From Acanthaster planci (lineage: Eukaryota; Echinodermata; Asteroidea; Valvatida; Acanthasteridae), in the NCBI RefSeq assembly GCF_001949145.1, contig NW_019091382.1:890418-954417 (forward strand): DNA of 64,000 nt, read 5' to 3'. Shown in pieces: positions 1 through 22,572 of the stretch. Positions within the stretch are counted from its first letter, which is position 1. Each line of letters begins with the position of its first letter. The position numbers were made by a program, and so were the translations under genes. The notes beneath the pieces were generated by a model, which worked only from the letters and a program-made list of their open reading frames with translations, was not told the DNA's origin and ran no database searches.

Positions 1-97
1 GAGCTGCAGGAACTCCGCAAGCGGGTCAACCGGGGTCAGTGGGAGATGACCCCTCCCCAGGTCAATGCCTACTACTCCCCGCCCAAGAACGAGATCG
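1..97 (+). CDS. M13 peptidase exon (visible 1)
   Basis: Open from base 1 in frame 1; encodes the M13 substrate-cleft block [16 protein letters not shown]. It ends with one base of a codon before GTCAGT. The exon's left border is outside the window. Confidence 0.85.
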
Positions 98-3000
98 GTC
101 AGTCTCTCTCTTTTGTTCTCCCTCGCTAAACTGTGACTAGCTGCGTGAAAATGAATAACAAGTCGCCAGAGCCATTTTTATGTGACNNNNNNNNNNNNNN
201 NNNNNNNNNNNNNNNNNNNNNNNNNNNNNNNNNNNNNNNNNNNNNNNNNNNNNNNNNNNNNNNNNNNNNNNNNNNNNNNNNNNNNNNNNNNNNNNNNNNN
301 NNNNNNNNNNNNNNNNNNNNNNNNNNNNNNNNNNNNNNNNNNNNNNNNNNNNNNNNNNNNNNNNNNNNNNNNNNNNNNNNNNNNNNNNNNNNNNNNNNNN
401 NNNNNNNNNNNNNNNNNNNNNNNNNNNNNNNNNNNNNNNNNNNNNNNNNNNNNNNNNNNNNNNNNNNNNNNNNNNNNNNNNNNNNNNNNNNNNNNNNNNN
501 NNNNNNNNNNNNNNNNNNNNNNNNNNNNNNNNNNNNNNNNNNNNNNNNNNNNNNNNNNNNNNNNNNNNNNNNNNNNNNNNNNNNNNNNNNNNNNNNNNNN
601 NNNNNNNNNNNNNNNNNNNNNNNNNNNNNNNNNNNNNNNNNNNNNNNNNNNNNNNNNNNNNNNNNNNNNNNNNNNNNNNNNNNNNNNNNNNNNNNNNNNN
701 NNNNNNNNNNNNNNNNNNNNNNNNNNNNNNNNNNNNNNNNNNNNNNNNNNNNNNNNNNNNNNNNNNNNNNNNNNNNNNNNNNNNNNNNNNNNNNNNNNNN
801 NNNNNNNNNNNNNNNNNNNNNNNNNNNNNNNNNNNNNNNNNNNNNNNNNNNNNNNNNNNNNNNNNNNNNNNNNNGTAAGAAGAGCCCAGATTGTGCGGTG
901 TTACCTAATTTTCTTTGTTCCCGAAATTGGCACAGTGTGCTGCTAACATCCTTTCAACAGGGGCCAGATTAGCGTGCAGCGGTGCTGTGTTGCTTACAGC
1001 TGCCTTGGTGGAGCGCTTTTGTCCCTTGTGATAACCTGTTTGCACTTAATGCCCCAAACAGTGGTATACTGTTTAAAAAAAGTGCTGGATTATCTCTGCT
1101 ATTGACAGTGAAAACAATTAATGTTGGCAATTCCTAGAAGCCTGGTCTTTTGTTACGTGTACGGTCTTTGGTTACAAGGCCCAGTTCCCTTTGTCTGATT
1201 TGGACACCTCGGCTGCATGTGCATATAAAGAATACGTGCCCAAAACCGGGCTCCGCAGCAGCAAGTGGTTAATGATATTGTCAGCAGGAAGGTGAAAATT
1301 AAAGGTGAACATGTGTATCAGATCTAGTCGTGCAGATTGTGAATTCCCATCATGTTCAGCACAGTTGGAGATATAATTTGGGTTTTTTTATTCCTAGATT
1401 TTCTTCTCAATCATTTTGTTCACAGTATTCCCCGCCGGTGTTCTTCAAGCCCCATTCTATGACAAGGATTACCCCAGGTAGGTACCAGCTTCATGCTGGG
1501 TTGCCAAATGGAGTTTTCTGACCGCTCGCATTTTAAAAATTTAAGCCATTTCAAAAATTAATTGCCATCAGCCTATAATGTTTGATGTTGAGGTCACTCG
1601 AGAAAGGTCAACCATTCTAGGGCTCAATTTCAGCTTGTATTAACAAACTGTCCGAAAGAACCAATTTAGTGCAGTCCAAGTTCCATTCCTTACCACGCCA
1701 AGGGGGAACTTTTTTCACACTGCTTTGCCCTCTATCCAGTCTATTACATCTCTCAGCTCTCTCAAAAAGGCACTCTAGAGATGCTTTTATAACCTTGCTT
1801 ACGGCGTCGGCTTGTAAGCAAATCTAATTTTTGTTTACCCTGTACATACTAGCAATTGATTTACATTCACTTCTGTAGTGTCATGAGTGCGTATTTTGCA
1901 GGCGGATTTGTGTGCTTTATAAATGCTCATTTTTATTATCACCAGAAAGATTTTCATTAATGGGTTCGTATGTGCCATACTAGCCCAATTTCAGTGAAAT
2001 ACTCCATTCCCGGTGTCTCTCATATTTGAAATAATTTTCCGATATAAAATTGACCATGATTGATTATTTGGTAGAGTGTGATACATAAAGCAAAGAACAG
2101 GGAAATCCACTGGACCAAACAGAGTTCGACACTTTAAACTTAGCAGAGTACTCCGGCATAACTTCCGCACTGCAGATAAAGTGGTTCGGAAATCATACCA
2201 ACAATTTACGTACACGTACGGCTTTTGCATCCCAGGTCGTTGAACTTTGGCGGCATGGGGGTGATCATGGGCCACGAAATCACCCACGGCTTTGACGACT
2301 CGGGCCGCAAGTACGACAAGTACGGCAACCTCAAGCAGTGGTGGAACAACGCCACCATCGACCGGTTCAAGAACCAGATCCAGTGTATGGTGGACCAGTA
2401 CGCCAAGTACGACGTGGACGGGAACTACGTAAGTACTGCAAGATTGCGGGAAAGTTTGCGGCGAGATTCGCTGGAGTTGACATGTACACGTATAGTTGAA
2501 CCTCGTTAATACGACATCCTTTGGACTTGGCAAATGACCTCATTATAACAGAAACCTTGCATTATCAGAAATGAAAACAATAAAAACGAATGAATATAAG
2601 CAGAATCTTTTATTGTAAGTGCTCTTGTTAATTAAGCAAGGTTTGACTGTAGACAAGGTTTGGGCAAATTGCCAATTAGATGTCACAAATCGCACTCATG
2701 TTCAGTTTCACGGCAAAGTGCGAACCGGCCATCACATGGATGTTTGATGCTTTACCAGTCTTCCCTTTTGACCTGATTTTTGTGCTCATACTGAAACGTT
2801 GCAGTCGGTGTACCTTTAGGATGCCATTTGCAGTGCAGCTTGAAGATAGAGGGCGCCATTAAGCCTGGTAACTTTGATCCGTGCAATACACTGGCTAAAA
2901 AGTAGCTAAAAACAACCGAACCCTGAAAATGAGCGACTTTACCTCAACTCTTAGCACAGTCTCGTTACCACATGGCATAGAATGGATTTGAATTTCTTGC

Positions 3001-4960
3001 TCTTAGATTGACGGGAAAATGACCCTGGGGGAGAACATTGCAGATAACGGAGGACTGAAGTCGGCATACAGGGTAAGGAAGTAAAAATGGAATGAAGAGG
3101 TTGTAGAAAACTGTCAGGGAGACTTAACAGTGTACCAAATTCATTATAATAGTAGAGTGTTGACAACGAAAAAGAAATGAAAGTAAATTTTGTAAATCTA
3201 AGACAATTTGGAGTTAATAAAATAATTAAAATTTCCTTCAAGACGCAAGCCTACTGTTTTGTTGTGGATATAGAACTTTTTATTGGCCACTGTGGTGCCA
3301 TTTCCCATTCCACGCCTACCCTTCACTGAACCCAACCCTCCCCCGGGTCACAAAGCTAGCCTCGCCCCTGGATTCAGATACATGAGCAATTCTGCTCTCA
3401 TTTCTCTAAAATATCCCAACAGGCATACCAGGATTGGATCAAAGAGCATGGAGAGGAGAAGCCGCTGCCAGCCCTGGGCCTGTCGCATCGACAGCTCTTC
3501 TTTGTTGGCTTTGCTCAGGTAACCCCCCCCTCCCCTTACACCCCCGTCAAGACCTGTCCTTGGACTCATCTTTCTAAAACACAGGATATCCCCATTGTTG
3601 GATCAAAGGAGGGTGACGCAACAGGGGCCATGCCCCCTCCCTTCCAAAACAGGGGAGATTTTTGCATTTCTGAAGTGATAATATTGAGGGACAAGCACTT
3701 GGGGGGGACTTTTCATATTTGTCCTCCTTCCAAATGCAGGCAAAAACTCCAAAATTTCGCTTCACCCTTTAGAAAGGCCACATGAGGTTTCCTACAGATT
3801 TCTCTCATGTATGATGCGATCTGTGAAAAGCCTTCACATGGTGAGCTTTTGTCATTTGGGTGCATAAAAACTTCCAATTAATACGGAAACCCTATGTTGT
3901 TTTCATATATATTCCATTTATGATTCTAGATTGTCTCCAACATGAATCTAGGTTGTCTAGAATCACAAATTAAACAGTTTTGAAAAGAGGGCAGTGTCCA
4001 GATCAATTTAAAGTTGATATGCACCAAAATGACAGAGCTCACCATGTGAAGGGTTTTCGCAGATCACATAACATTTTTGGAAAACCCCCCTGCCCTTTCA
4101 CTCCGGAAAAATTTTGGCCCTCCCTTAAACCAAAATCCAGGATTTTGAGATTAGCTACTCAGTAATTCTTGAAAAGACATGTACTTCTGCTCCTTTGGCC
4201 TAAGGTTTAGTGGCCAATTCTTGGCAACTGGGCAAACAAGGCCGCTCCATTTTCACGGGTTAACAAAAGCTTTGTGCGTTGCAACACTGAGCAGGGCACC
4301 TGGACACAGTTTTTTTTTTGGGGGGGGACCATGTCCAACCACATTTTCAGCCTGAGACACTTGCCAGCAGTGCACGCGAGTGAAGTATTGATCAGCAATT
4401 CACCCATGGACTTGCTTTTCTCCTAACTGATAAATTTGTTTCGTTTGGACAGGTTTGGTGCTCCTCTCAGACGCCCAAAGAAGCTCAGCTGCAGTTGATC
4501 ACCGACAACCACAGCCCAGCCAGATACAGGTAATAATTTTAAAAAAAAACTGTTACCCCTGCTCATCAGACCATGAGACAAATTTGGCAGCTAGTGTTGG
4601 CGCACATCAAGCCTCTACTTATAAAGGTACCCACTTAATACTCCTCGGTGGAGATGGGGCGAGTAGGGTAAAGTTCCTTGCCCAAGGGCATGATTGGTTA
4701 CTAGCAGCTGGATTCTAACAACCCTATGATCGGGAGTTTTTGAAGTTCCAATAACTAGGGCAGATCGCTGGCATGCCCACTTACGAACAGGGAGGGATGT
4801 TGCAATAAACTCTCGGACCGTCCGCTTGCCTTCACCAGATGTTTTTTTGTGGTTCCACAGGGTGATTGGGACCTTGTCCAATTCAGAGGACTTCGCCGAG
4901 CAGTTTAACTGCCCCGTTGGGAGCCCGATGAACCCGAAGGAAAAGTGCGAGGTGTGGTGA
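1..4960 (+). CDS. M13 zinc metallopeptidase, ECE/neprilysin-like (3' part of gene)
   Basis: Gene-level entry. Coding exons: 1-97, 1426-1477, 2236-2428, 3007-3072, 3423-3518, 4453-4529, 4861-4960, all with GT-AG introns and matching phases; together 226 codons plus TGA. The catalytic core is visible: HEITH (HExxH, two zinc-ligand His and catalytic Glu) in exon 3, followed by [13 protein letters not shown] (ExxxD, third zinc-ligand Glu) in exon 4; [12 protein letters not shown] in exon 1; and the family C-terminus CEVW at the stop. Known family role: type II membrane ectopeptidases that cleave and mature or inactivate small peptides outside the cell. The ending [13 protein letters not shown] and the block [12 protein letters not shown] resemble ECE1/ECE2 more than neprilysin, as I remember those proteins. 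The N-terminal cytoplasmic tail, membrane anchor and upper ectodomain lie before the window. An assembly gap sits in the first visible intron but phases across it agree, so a lost exon there is unlikely. Confidence 0.9.
187..874. other. Assembly gap (688 N) in peptidase intron
   Basis: A run of N inside the intron between the first two visible peptidase exons. Flanking exon phases (1/1) are compatible without extra coding sequence. Confidence 1.
1426..1477 (+). CDS. M13 peptidase exon (visible 2)
   Basis: Begins after TTGTTCACAG and ends AG|GTAGGT. It encodes [16 protein letters not shown], the conserved block ahead of the zinc-binding region. Phases 1 in and 2 out fit both neighbours. Confidence 0.88.
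2236..2428 (+). CDS. M13 peptidase exon (visible 3), HExxH
   Basis: Acceptor GCATCCCAG, donor GTAAGT. Encodes [20 protein letters not shown] and then [14 protein letters not shown] carries the two zinc-binding histidines and the catalytic glutamate of gluzincins. Confidence 0.93.
3007..3072 (+). CDS. M13 peptidase exon (visible 4), third zinc ligand
   Basis: 22 codons between CTTAG and GTAAGG. Contains [11 protein letters not shown], the ExxxD motif whose Glu is the third zinc ligand in M13 enzymes. Confidence 0.92.
3423..3518 (+). CDS. M13 peptidase exon (visible 5)
   Basis: 32 codons after CCCAACAG and before GTAACC. Encodes [20 protein letters not shown] and QLFFVGFAQ, conserved in ECE-type enzymes. 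Confidence 0.92.
4453..4529 (+). CDS. M13 peptidase exon (visible 6)
   Basis: After TTGGACAG and before GTAATA. Encodes [20 protein letters not shown], the segment with the conserved VWC cysteine. Ends in phase 2. Confidence 0.9.
4590..4740. repeat. SINE-like fragment
   Basis: Contains GGTACCCA, a TGGAGA block, GTAAAGTTCCTTGCCCAAGGGCA-like wording and a GGATTC box-B-like stretch, in the order seen in tRNA-derived SINEs read from the tail. A similar block occurs at 52316-52470. Lies in the last peptidase intron. Confidence 0.35.
4861..4960 (+). CDS. M13 peptidase terminal exon
   Basis: After GGTTCCACAG. Encodes [20 protein letters not shown] and ends CEVW then TGA (4958-4960), the usual M13 C-terminus, so the reading frame is complete at this end. 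Confidence 0.93.
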
Positions 4961-7518
4961 AAGGGGAGGCCGGGGGACATGCCCCGCCCACGAGAAGGCG
5001 CGGCCGTCGTTTCTTCAATGCACTTCAGGTGGGAGACCACAGTCTTGGGACGAGGTTCGTTCACACTGTTTCTACGCATCACACTCTCCACAAATGATAC
5101 CCATTCTCATTCAGAGAATCATTTGTGACAAGGTTCAACATTCATTTCAGCGGGCAATGGTGACTATTAAACAGATGTGTATCAGAATACACATGCAAGC
5201 GTCAACGTCTCGAGTCAAACGGGAGTTTTTCACAAAGTTTGTGGCAGGGCAGATACTAACTCGCGGTAATTTCTGCTCAAAGAAAACCTCCCTAGTTTAC
5301 CGAAGAATCTCATCGATGTAAATAGTATTCTAAGTGTAAATGTGTTCTATGGAAAAGTACTCCGTCTAAAGTTACTATCTTGTCCGAAAAAGGAAGTCCT
5401 CCAGCGGTGAGATTTTGACAGCTTGTGCGAGCCATCATCACAACTTTTGCCATCGGCAGCATGGCCATGTTCAAGTTTTTAATGGATTTTAAGAATCAGG
5501 GTCAGTGGTTAACTAAGTTTCAGAAATCAGATTGTCTTAAAAATCTGAGCTGAGTACGCCTGGTTATCCTCCAATTGAGTCACTACATTTTGTTCGTTGT
5601 TTTCATATTTCATATTTGTAACACCAACGGGAAGAAACTTGCCATTCTGGAGATCTGGACAACAGACAAAGACCAGTTTGTTTTTTACCGCATTTTAGTC
5701 AGACCGCCTTCGTTTTAAAAGAGAGATTTCTTGCCCTTCAGAAAGATTAATGTCAATTTTTATTGTGATTATATTTAACAAGAACCAATAAGTGACAAGT
5801 CAAAAGACACGCTTGTGAATGAGAGACTTTGGGGCGCTTGGTGGCGACAAACATAACCAGTCTTCTGAGCATGCATGCATAGTTCTGAGCAGTTCCTTGA
5901 AAAAGGATCGGTACGTCTGCTGCCACCAACATTTCAGAGTCTCCCATTGCTGGCTTTCCAAACGAAGTCTAGGTGGTGGAAATTAACAAGAACAGTGCCA
6001 CTTCTGTTGGATTTTTCTGAACTTTGCAATGCTGAATCTGGTGGTTGACATTTCAAAATGAGGAAATCTTCCCAGTGCGTATGAGCAATGATAAAAAGAG
6101 TCATGTTGGGGGATCCGCCTACAGTTACCAGTACCACGTTCTTTTTGAATGGATTTAGCGTCTCCATAAAAATAAGGTCACTTTTAGTTTGTTTCACCAG
6201 TTAATGTTGCATTTTCTTCCCCTAAAAAGCTCCCCGGGGCAGTTATTTTTTTCTTTGTCCAAAAAATTCTACAACCTTGCGATTTATTTCTGGCCCAACC
6301 AAGCACAACCTGTTCAGACGACAACCGCGGAAATGACAAAAGAATTCTCGAACGAGGGTACATGTCTTCTGCGAAACAAATAAAAAAAACAAAACTGTGG
6401 TTAATGTCGCGCTATTCTATCTACCCAAAGCTGATGCCTAATGTTAACTTGACAAGACTGCTATGTGTCCGTTTTTGAAATTCAGGGGCGAAATAATGCC
6501 AAAACATCAATAGGAAAATGCCAGAAGGTCTCAGCCATTGATCCCGAGAGCTTTCTTTCTTTTCCCGGCCACTACAACTTGGGGGTTTCAGTTCAGTCCA
6601 ACACAGTATTCAATTATGTTGAATGAAAGAAGCTGTGAATCAGCAGATTCTTTCAAAGATTCCTTGTCCTTGGAAGCAGTCAAACGAAACGTTTTCTTTG
6701 TTCCAGGATCTGTACCATTGTGGTGTAGGTCTCAAAAGTATCGGAGATACACCCATATATATGTGTGTACTAGGAGGTTTGTCACTTGAAAAGTATATTT
6801 CCCAATGACAATTTTTCTACACAGGTCAGGCATGTGGATGGGTCACAGTTTCTGACATTTATGTATTCTGTACCTCAAGATATCATACTGAGACTGTCTT
6901 CTGTCATAACATTCCTATGGAGCAACACCGATGTCTTCATTTTCAAAGCAAATGCCCCCTCTTTCATCCAAAGTACATGGACTTATAATACAGATTCTCA
7001 GTGGGCATTAGGAAATCAGATGAACATACCACGAACATTGGCTTGACAAAAACACCTCAACACGTACTGTACAATTCCAACCAAAAATCAAACATATTCT
7101 TGTAAATAGTATATATGCTTATATAGTTGTAAAGTGTGAACAGTACCAGTCTTGAATATTGCTATTTTCTTGTAAGATATATCAACAAAAAATATGAAAG
7201 CTTTCTATAGTAATGTATATGTCTATACCACCATAAAGAGAACAGCTATTGGTTTTTTTCTATTATGTAGTATTTGTGGTCTGTTGAGAATGATTGGCAT
7301 TCTTAATTTTCAGAAACTGTTGAGGATTGGACGATAGGATTGTTTACTACAGTTTTCTAATTTCTGTTTTTCGGTTCTGTTAGTCTTTCCACGTGAGATA
7401 TTGCTGAAGTACAGTGTAGTTCTTAAAATTTTTGTAACATAAAAACTGGTGTATCTTATGCCATGAGTACTTGTTTATTTAACATTGCCTGTCCAGTCTC
7501 ATGGCTGTAATGTATGGA

Positions 7519-7632
7519 AGCGTATTTAGGACGTGACTAAAAAGGTTTGACCCACTATTTCACCTGGATTACTAATTTGCCCAGGCAAATAAGTTAGGCA
7601 AAAATTTTTTTTAGGCATGTCCTAAATACGCT
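7519..7632. repeat. Short foldback element
   Basis: Ends AGCGTATTTAGGAC and GTCCTAAATACGCT are reverse complements about 114 bp apart: a miniature inverted-repeat candidate between the convergent genes. Confidence 0.5.
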
Positions 7633-8001
7633 AATATATAATATACTAATGGGAGTGAACTTTAATTGTCCAAATATCACATTAGTATAGTTAATTGGAG
7701 CCGTATGGGTAATTTCTTAAAGCTGCTTATGAGATGTTATTCATTAAAAAAAAAAACACGCACAGAACAAGCACCCAAGCAAACCTTTCTATGGTGAACT
7801 GAAAGTAACGTTTTGCTCTGCATTCAAATCTGCCAGATCTACTTTTGTATACCCGTTGGGCCCCAACATTTCATCCAATGCTGCCGTGATCAATGTATTA
7901 GATATGAAAATGAACGTCAGGCACTGTACGGTTGTTACGGTTTTGTGCATAAGACGGTATTTATGCTTTCCATCAACTTATATTCACAAAGAAGTACTTA
8001 T

Positions 8002-8007
8002 AATAAA
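8002..8007 (+). terminator. Candidate polyadenylation signal (AATAAA)
   Basis: AATAAA downstream of the peptidase stop by about 3 kb. A second candidate lies near 6377. Neither can be proven from sequence alone. Confidence 0.25.
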
Positions 8008-9109
8008 GGTTTTTAAAGATGTTTTCTCCCACGTGAATGGCTAATGTGCATCGAGTTGCATATAACTACTCTATTTGATTATTACATTAGTTCGCTTCGA
8101 GCAGAACAAAAGAGGGCGTTTTTTGGGTACCCACTGCATAGGCACGCCATGAGGGGCGCAAGTATATGCGCGTTTGACGCGGAGCACGCCGAGTACGCGT
8201 AACTAATTTATTCCGGCATGTAGATGTATGGTCTTTGCGTAAATGCAGAATGTGTGCAAGAACCCGCTTGTAACCACCTGTCTTTCTTTCGCCGATTGGG
8301 GGTGCACTTCAGTTTAGGGCAGATATCGTCTGTCTTGTTACGTGTGGCATTTTCTTATGGTCAGATTCAAGCAGCTATTGAAATAACAGTTTGGTATCTT
8401 TGAGTTGCGTTTTTCCACTGGTTAAGTACTACAATGCTACATGGCTCCTGACATTTCTTCAATGAAAATCTCTTTTTTGTCACAAAGATTCCAAATGGCT
8501 ACTGTTGCTTTCCGTATATCAGGTTTAAGCTACTGTGGTTCAGAACATGAAGTTTGAATGCGATATGTTACATTTATTTATTTAAATTATGTTAACGAAT
8601 GAAGAAGAGCTTTTTTTAAATCAAAAATAGTACTATGTACACAGAAGTTGTACAATGATCGTACTTTGTAAGCTGTACTTGAAAACGACTCACATTAAAA
8701 AAGTAAAAAAAATCCGTAATAGGGGTGTAAGCATTTCTGTTGTGTTTCTATGATGGTCTTAAAAAATTCCATGATTAAAGTTACAAGACCAGGCTAAAAA
8801 GTGATGCTTGTCTACTGCACTCTTACGCTGCTGGGCAAATATTGCTATCTCATAATGAAAATGTTGGGGATTGGGATATTTGGAAGTTATTCTGTGTCAA
8901 CCCCGCCTCCCCCCCCAAAAAAAAATCAAAGACGGTCAATGTCAATAACGTGCTGTTAATTGTTACATTTTATAAGGTTGAAAAAGATCTTCATAGTTTG
9001 TCTAGCACACGGTCCAGTGTTCTGGTCAAGACCCTTTAAAACCATCACAAGATCATTTGCAAGACGGCCATTCTGAATTCACATCACAAGGTATTCAAAT
9101 GAAGTGTGT

Positions 9110-9300
9110 GTAACAAAGCAGTCTTGTAATGACTGGTCTTGTGTCTGGTCTCATGTCTGGTGTTGTCACAAGTCTTGCATCTGGTCTTGTGAAGTTCTTG
9201 TGTCTGGTGTTGTGTCAGGTCTTGTTGCTCATCTTGTGTCTTGCCTTGCTTCTTGTCTTATGAATAGTCTTGTGTCTGGTCGTGTGACTGATCTTGTGAT
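9110..9300. repeat. Degenerate TCTTGTGTCTGG repeats
   Basis: A stretch of roughly 190 bp in which TCTTG / TGTCTGGT words recur at irregular 10-20 bp spacing. Related CACAAG/CTTGTG wording recurs near 35.6 kb and 63.5-63.7 kb. Confidence 0.55.
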
Positions 9301-9684
9301 ATTCTCACCAACAGTACTGACTCTTTGCAGCATTAGGTCCTCAACCTGATTTGGCAATATTGTATGACAGTGACTGAATGCTGCTTGCTAGTGGTAACCA
9401 GTGGAGAAAAATCATAAAACTGACGACGTCTTGGCTATGTAGCCGCTAGGCGACCACTTCTATCGGCAACTTTTTCAGGCAAGATCATTGGAATTATGTC
9501 TCAGTTTTTGCAATTGTTTTTTCATTCATTGTTTAATGCTTGAAGCAAAAGCATATGATGTGTACAAGCAATGTCTAACTATTTTAACATCTTCAGTGAC
9601 ACAGAAGAAGTAAAATTGGAATATAGGAACTCTGAGAATCGTTTGTGGCGTCCTCAGAGTTGGGTCAAGTTACCAATCTTCTAG

Positions 9685-19643
<9,959 letters not shown>

Positions 19644-20375
19644 GGCAATGGTGCTCGCACTGAAGTAACAAGTGCAACCGCACGCCAATTACGTTTTAAA
19701 TCTGTTAACTGTTCCTTGATCTACGCTTTTGTGCACATTGCACGCACATCACAATAGTATGTAAATTTACTCTGTTAGCCGATATGCAGACTAGATTCAA
19801 CCTGCCAAAGTTCTTTTTTCTGCTCCACTGTAGGTCTGGTTCGAGAGTGAATAGCTTTGTTAATAATTAAAGTAAATGTACATGTCTGACTTATAGAAAA
19901 TTATGGTCTCAGGCGTCTATAGGCCGACGACGAAAGGAACGGCACGAAAACAGGGGCTTTAAAAACGACACAATCTTGCAAATCAAATTCAGCTTACACT
20001 TCAGTAATCTACTTTACACGCCACTCACAGACACGGAACACAAAAGTTCTGACAATGTTTTAGGCATGCGGTGCACTGCATTGGCACAATCACTGCAGGA
20101 CAAAAAGTGGCAGAGGTGAAGCGTAGCTAATTAATCAAGTGGAGTCGGAACGTCGTGATAACGCCGGTGTACAAGAATATACCATGCTCTGCGTGTACAT
20201 AAAACCGTTTGTGAACGGTAGTGACCTTTTTGGTCAGTAGGTCAGTGCTCTTTGCTATAGTATAGAGAGATATGCACAATAAGTCCAGTCATGCATCCCT
20301 GTGAGACAAAAGCACTATACTGACATGCGTCAATGGCTGTCACGCACAACCTCCAAATTAGACCATATATATGCA

Positions 20376-20560
20376 GCAAGGTATGAGACCGTCGGAGAGA
20401 ACCCCCCCCCCTGCTTTGTGTTGATGATTGTCTCGCAGGAATCTGGGGAATTCCTTTCAGACATCTTGGGGGTATGTGTTAAGTAACAATAGTCTGGAAT
20501 GTGTATAGGGATTGGACATGTTGGGGGGCCGGGGGGGTACCCCTCGGTCTCATTTCTTGC
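20376..20560. mobile_element. MITE family A, copy 3
   Basis: Starts GCAAGGTATGAGACCGTCGG and ends CGGTCTCATTTCTTGC; same orientation as copy 2; upstream of the esterase start. Confidence 0.8.
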
Positions 20561-21419
20561 TGGGTGTAAATTAGACGCAAGATAGCCACAATGGTCAGGT
20601 GCTGAGATTCTGAGAGAAGAAATAAAAGGGACACTGCTTTTGGTCCAAGATCCGTTGTACTGGCGCGATAGCTTTGGAGTCTACACTGGCAGAGCTATAG
20701 AGGGATAGTGAGAGTACTATACTTCAGACCGGCACTGCAAACTGTAACCAGCCAGTGTTTCGCAGTCGGAGCTGACCGGATCAGAGAGATCAAAGCGTTG
20801 ATTTCTTGTGCAGCCTTTCCACGTCTAGCTGCAGCAGCATTAACTGGGGTACAATAAACCCTCCCCCACGAGACTTAGTGCCCCCTCCCCACAGATTTCC
20901 CACATTATTGCCCCTTGTAATCAGCATAATACATGTACATAAGCTGAGAGCCGTTGTGAAAACTTGACCACAGACGACTTGACGTGGCCCCTAATACAAT
21001 GATGTCTCCCGCCCACCTGAATATTCCGGTTTATTACGCCCGTCCTTGCTTACAAGGTACTGTTACTTGCTCTATGCTCACACAAAACACCCTCAATCTC
21101 AACATGAAAGACACACAGAGTTTCGTGTAGCACTATAGTTTACCATCATTAAAAAAATTATAGACACTGGGAATAGAGAAATAGAGCAGAGAAGATGTGT
21201 CAAAGGTCGAAGTGTCAAAGGTCGAAGTGTCAAAGGTGAACAACAAAATGCCGCAACCAAACTGTTCGGTCGTACCAAACCTAGAACAGGCCTGGTGAAC
21301 TTTGGACGGAAGATGACTGTATGTGAGGGACGTGTTGTGACTCAGCGGGCGCGTCTATCGTTATCGGCAAACGTGTTTGCACAACTCCTGATTTCAGTTT
21401 GCGTTTGTCAAAATATCCT

Positions 21420-21589
21420 GCAAGAAATGAGACCAATGGGTACCCCCAAACATGTCCAATCGCTATACACGTTCTAGACTATTGTTGCCTAACACCCCCT
21501 CCCAACTCTAGAAAGAATTCCTCAGATTCCAGTGAAACATTGACCAACACAAAGCAGGGAGGGGGGGTCCTCTCCGTCCCATATCTTGT
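21420..21589. mobile_element. MITE family A, copy 4
   Basis: Starts GCAAGAAATGAGACCAATGG, ends CTCCGTCCCATATCTTG. Same orientation as copy 1. Confidence 0.8.
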
Positions 21590-21668
21590 TTGATATGTTT
21601 GTGATCAAACCCGAACATAGAAAACCTTGACAGTTTGGCCAACAATGGCATGGCAGACGTTATACCAG

Positions 21669-21850
21669 GCAAGATATGGGACGGAGGGGTACCCCCCCCC
21701 ACTTACATGTCAAATCCCTATACTCACTCTAGACTATTGTTACCTAACACACCACCCCCCCCCAGAAGTCTGTTAAGAATTCCTGAGATTCCAATCAAAC
21801 AATGACCAACATAAAGGCGCGGGGGGGGGTCTCTCCGTCCCATATCTTGC
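21669..21850. mobile_element. MITE family A, copy 5
   Basis: The best-preserved copy: GCAAGATATGGGACGGAGGG at the start and CTCCGTCCCATATCTTGC at the end, only about 80 bp beyond copy 4. Runs of C/G (8-10 bases) flank the inner core. Confidence 0.85.
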
Positions 21851-22420
21851 TTCAAATGGCAGACGTGACTGGACCTTGTTGAATAATTCCAGGATGTTGA
21901 AGTAGAATTGTTTTCATGGATCTTTTGGCAAAATCATTTCCTCTGTTAATAAACAAGATGAAGCTGGAGCAAGATTCCCAAGACTGTTATTTAGGGGCAC
22001 AGTTTTTCTGGACGAGATCGCGCATCCACAATTCAAGTTCAATCATTTATCAATTGACCTCATGTCGATTTTGCCATGTACTTTTCCGTACAAGCTACCA
22101 TTGACAATCGACCAGCGCCGGTCAACAAAGTGGTCGTCGCTCGCACCCTACCCTAAATTGCCAATGCTTCACTTGCCGAAGGTTTTCGTCAGTAGTGAAC
22201 CCGAGGCGGTGACTTTACCGAATGACTTCTGCATATTGTGTCCGGCACTGTGCTTTCTTATAGACAATTCCAGTGATGCATGGCAACGCCATCAACCCTA
22301 TTTAGAGTGGCCCCCTTTTATGGCGGTCAGCCTTACAGCGATTGTACAGAGCCACTGTTTCTGTGACCGTTACTTTGCACTGAACCCAACTCAACTCGTC
22401 AATTATACATTTGATACAAA

Positions 22421-22572
22421 CTATGGGACTTTATGTTGGTCACTGTTGTACTGGTATTTCAGGAATTCTTTTCAGACATTTATAGGGACTTGTTAAGTGA
22501 TAATAGGCTAGAGTGTGTATAGGGATTGGACTTGGGTGTGGGGGGGGGTACCCCTCTGTCCCACTTCGTGGC
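22421..22572. mobile_element. MITE family A, copy 6 (decayed)
   Basis: Right half is recognisable (GTGTGTATAGGGATTGGAC, then GGGGGTACCCCTCTGTCCCA). The left terminus is eroded to CTATGGGACT. Same orientation as copies 2 and 3. Confidence 0.65.

Larger units (their letters stand above)
4961..9684. other. Convergent intergenic region / 3' UTRs
   Basis: No coding exon seen. The peptidase 3' UTR must begin at 4961; AATAAA-like signals occur at about 6377 (followed by an A run) and at 8002-8007, so its end is unclear. Otherwise AT-rich unique sequence with small repeats listed separately. The esterase gene converges from the other side, ending at 9685. Confidence 0.6.

Noticed and set aside
182-972. 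Long open frames across 182-972
   Set aside because: They exist only because N runs carry no stop codons.
4615-5091. 158-codon minus-strand frame over the last peptidase exon
   Set aside because: Antisense shadow of the CEVW exon.
22062-22496. 144-codon open frame on the plus strand
   Set aside because: Its last third is MITE copy 6, there is no recognisable domain, composition is non-coding, and no splice context was found.
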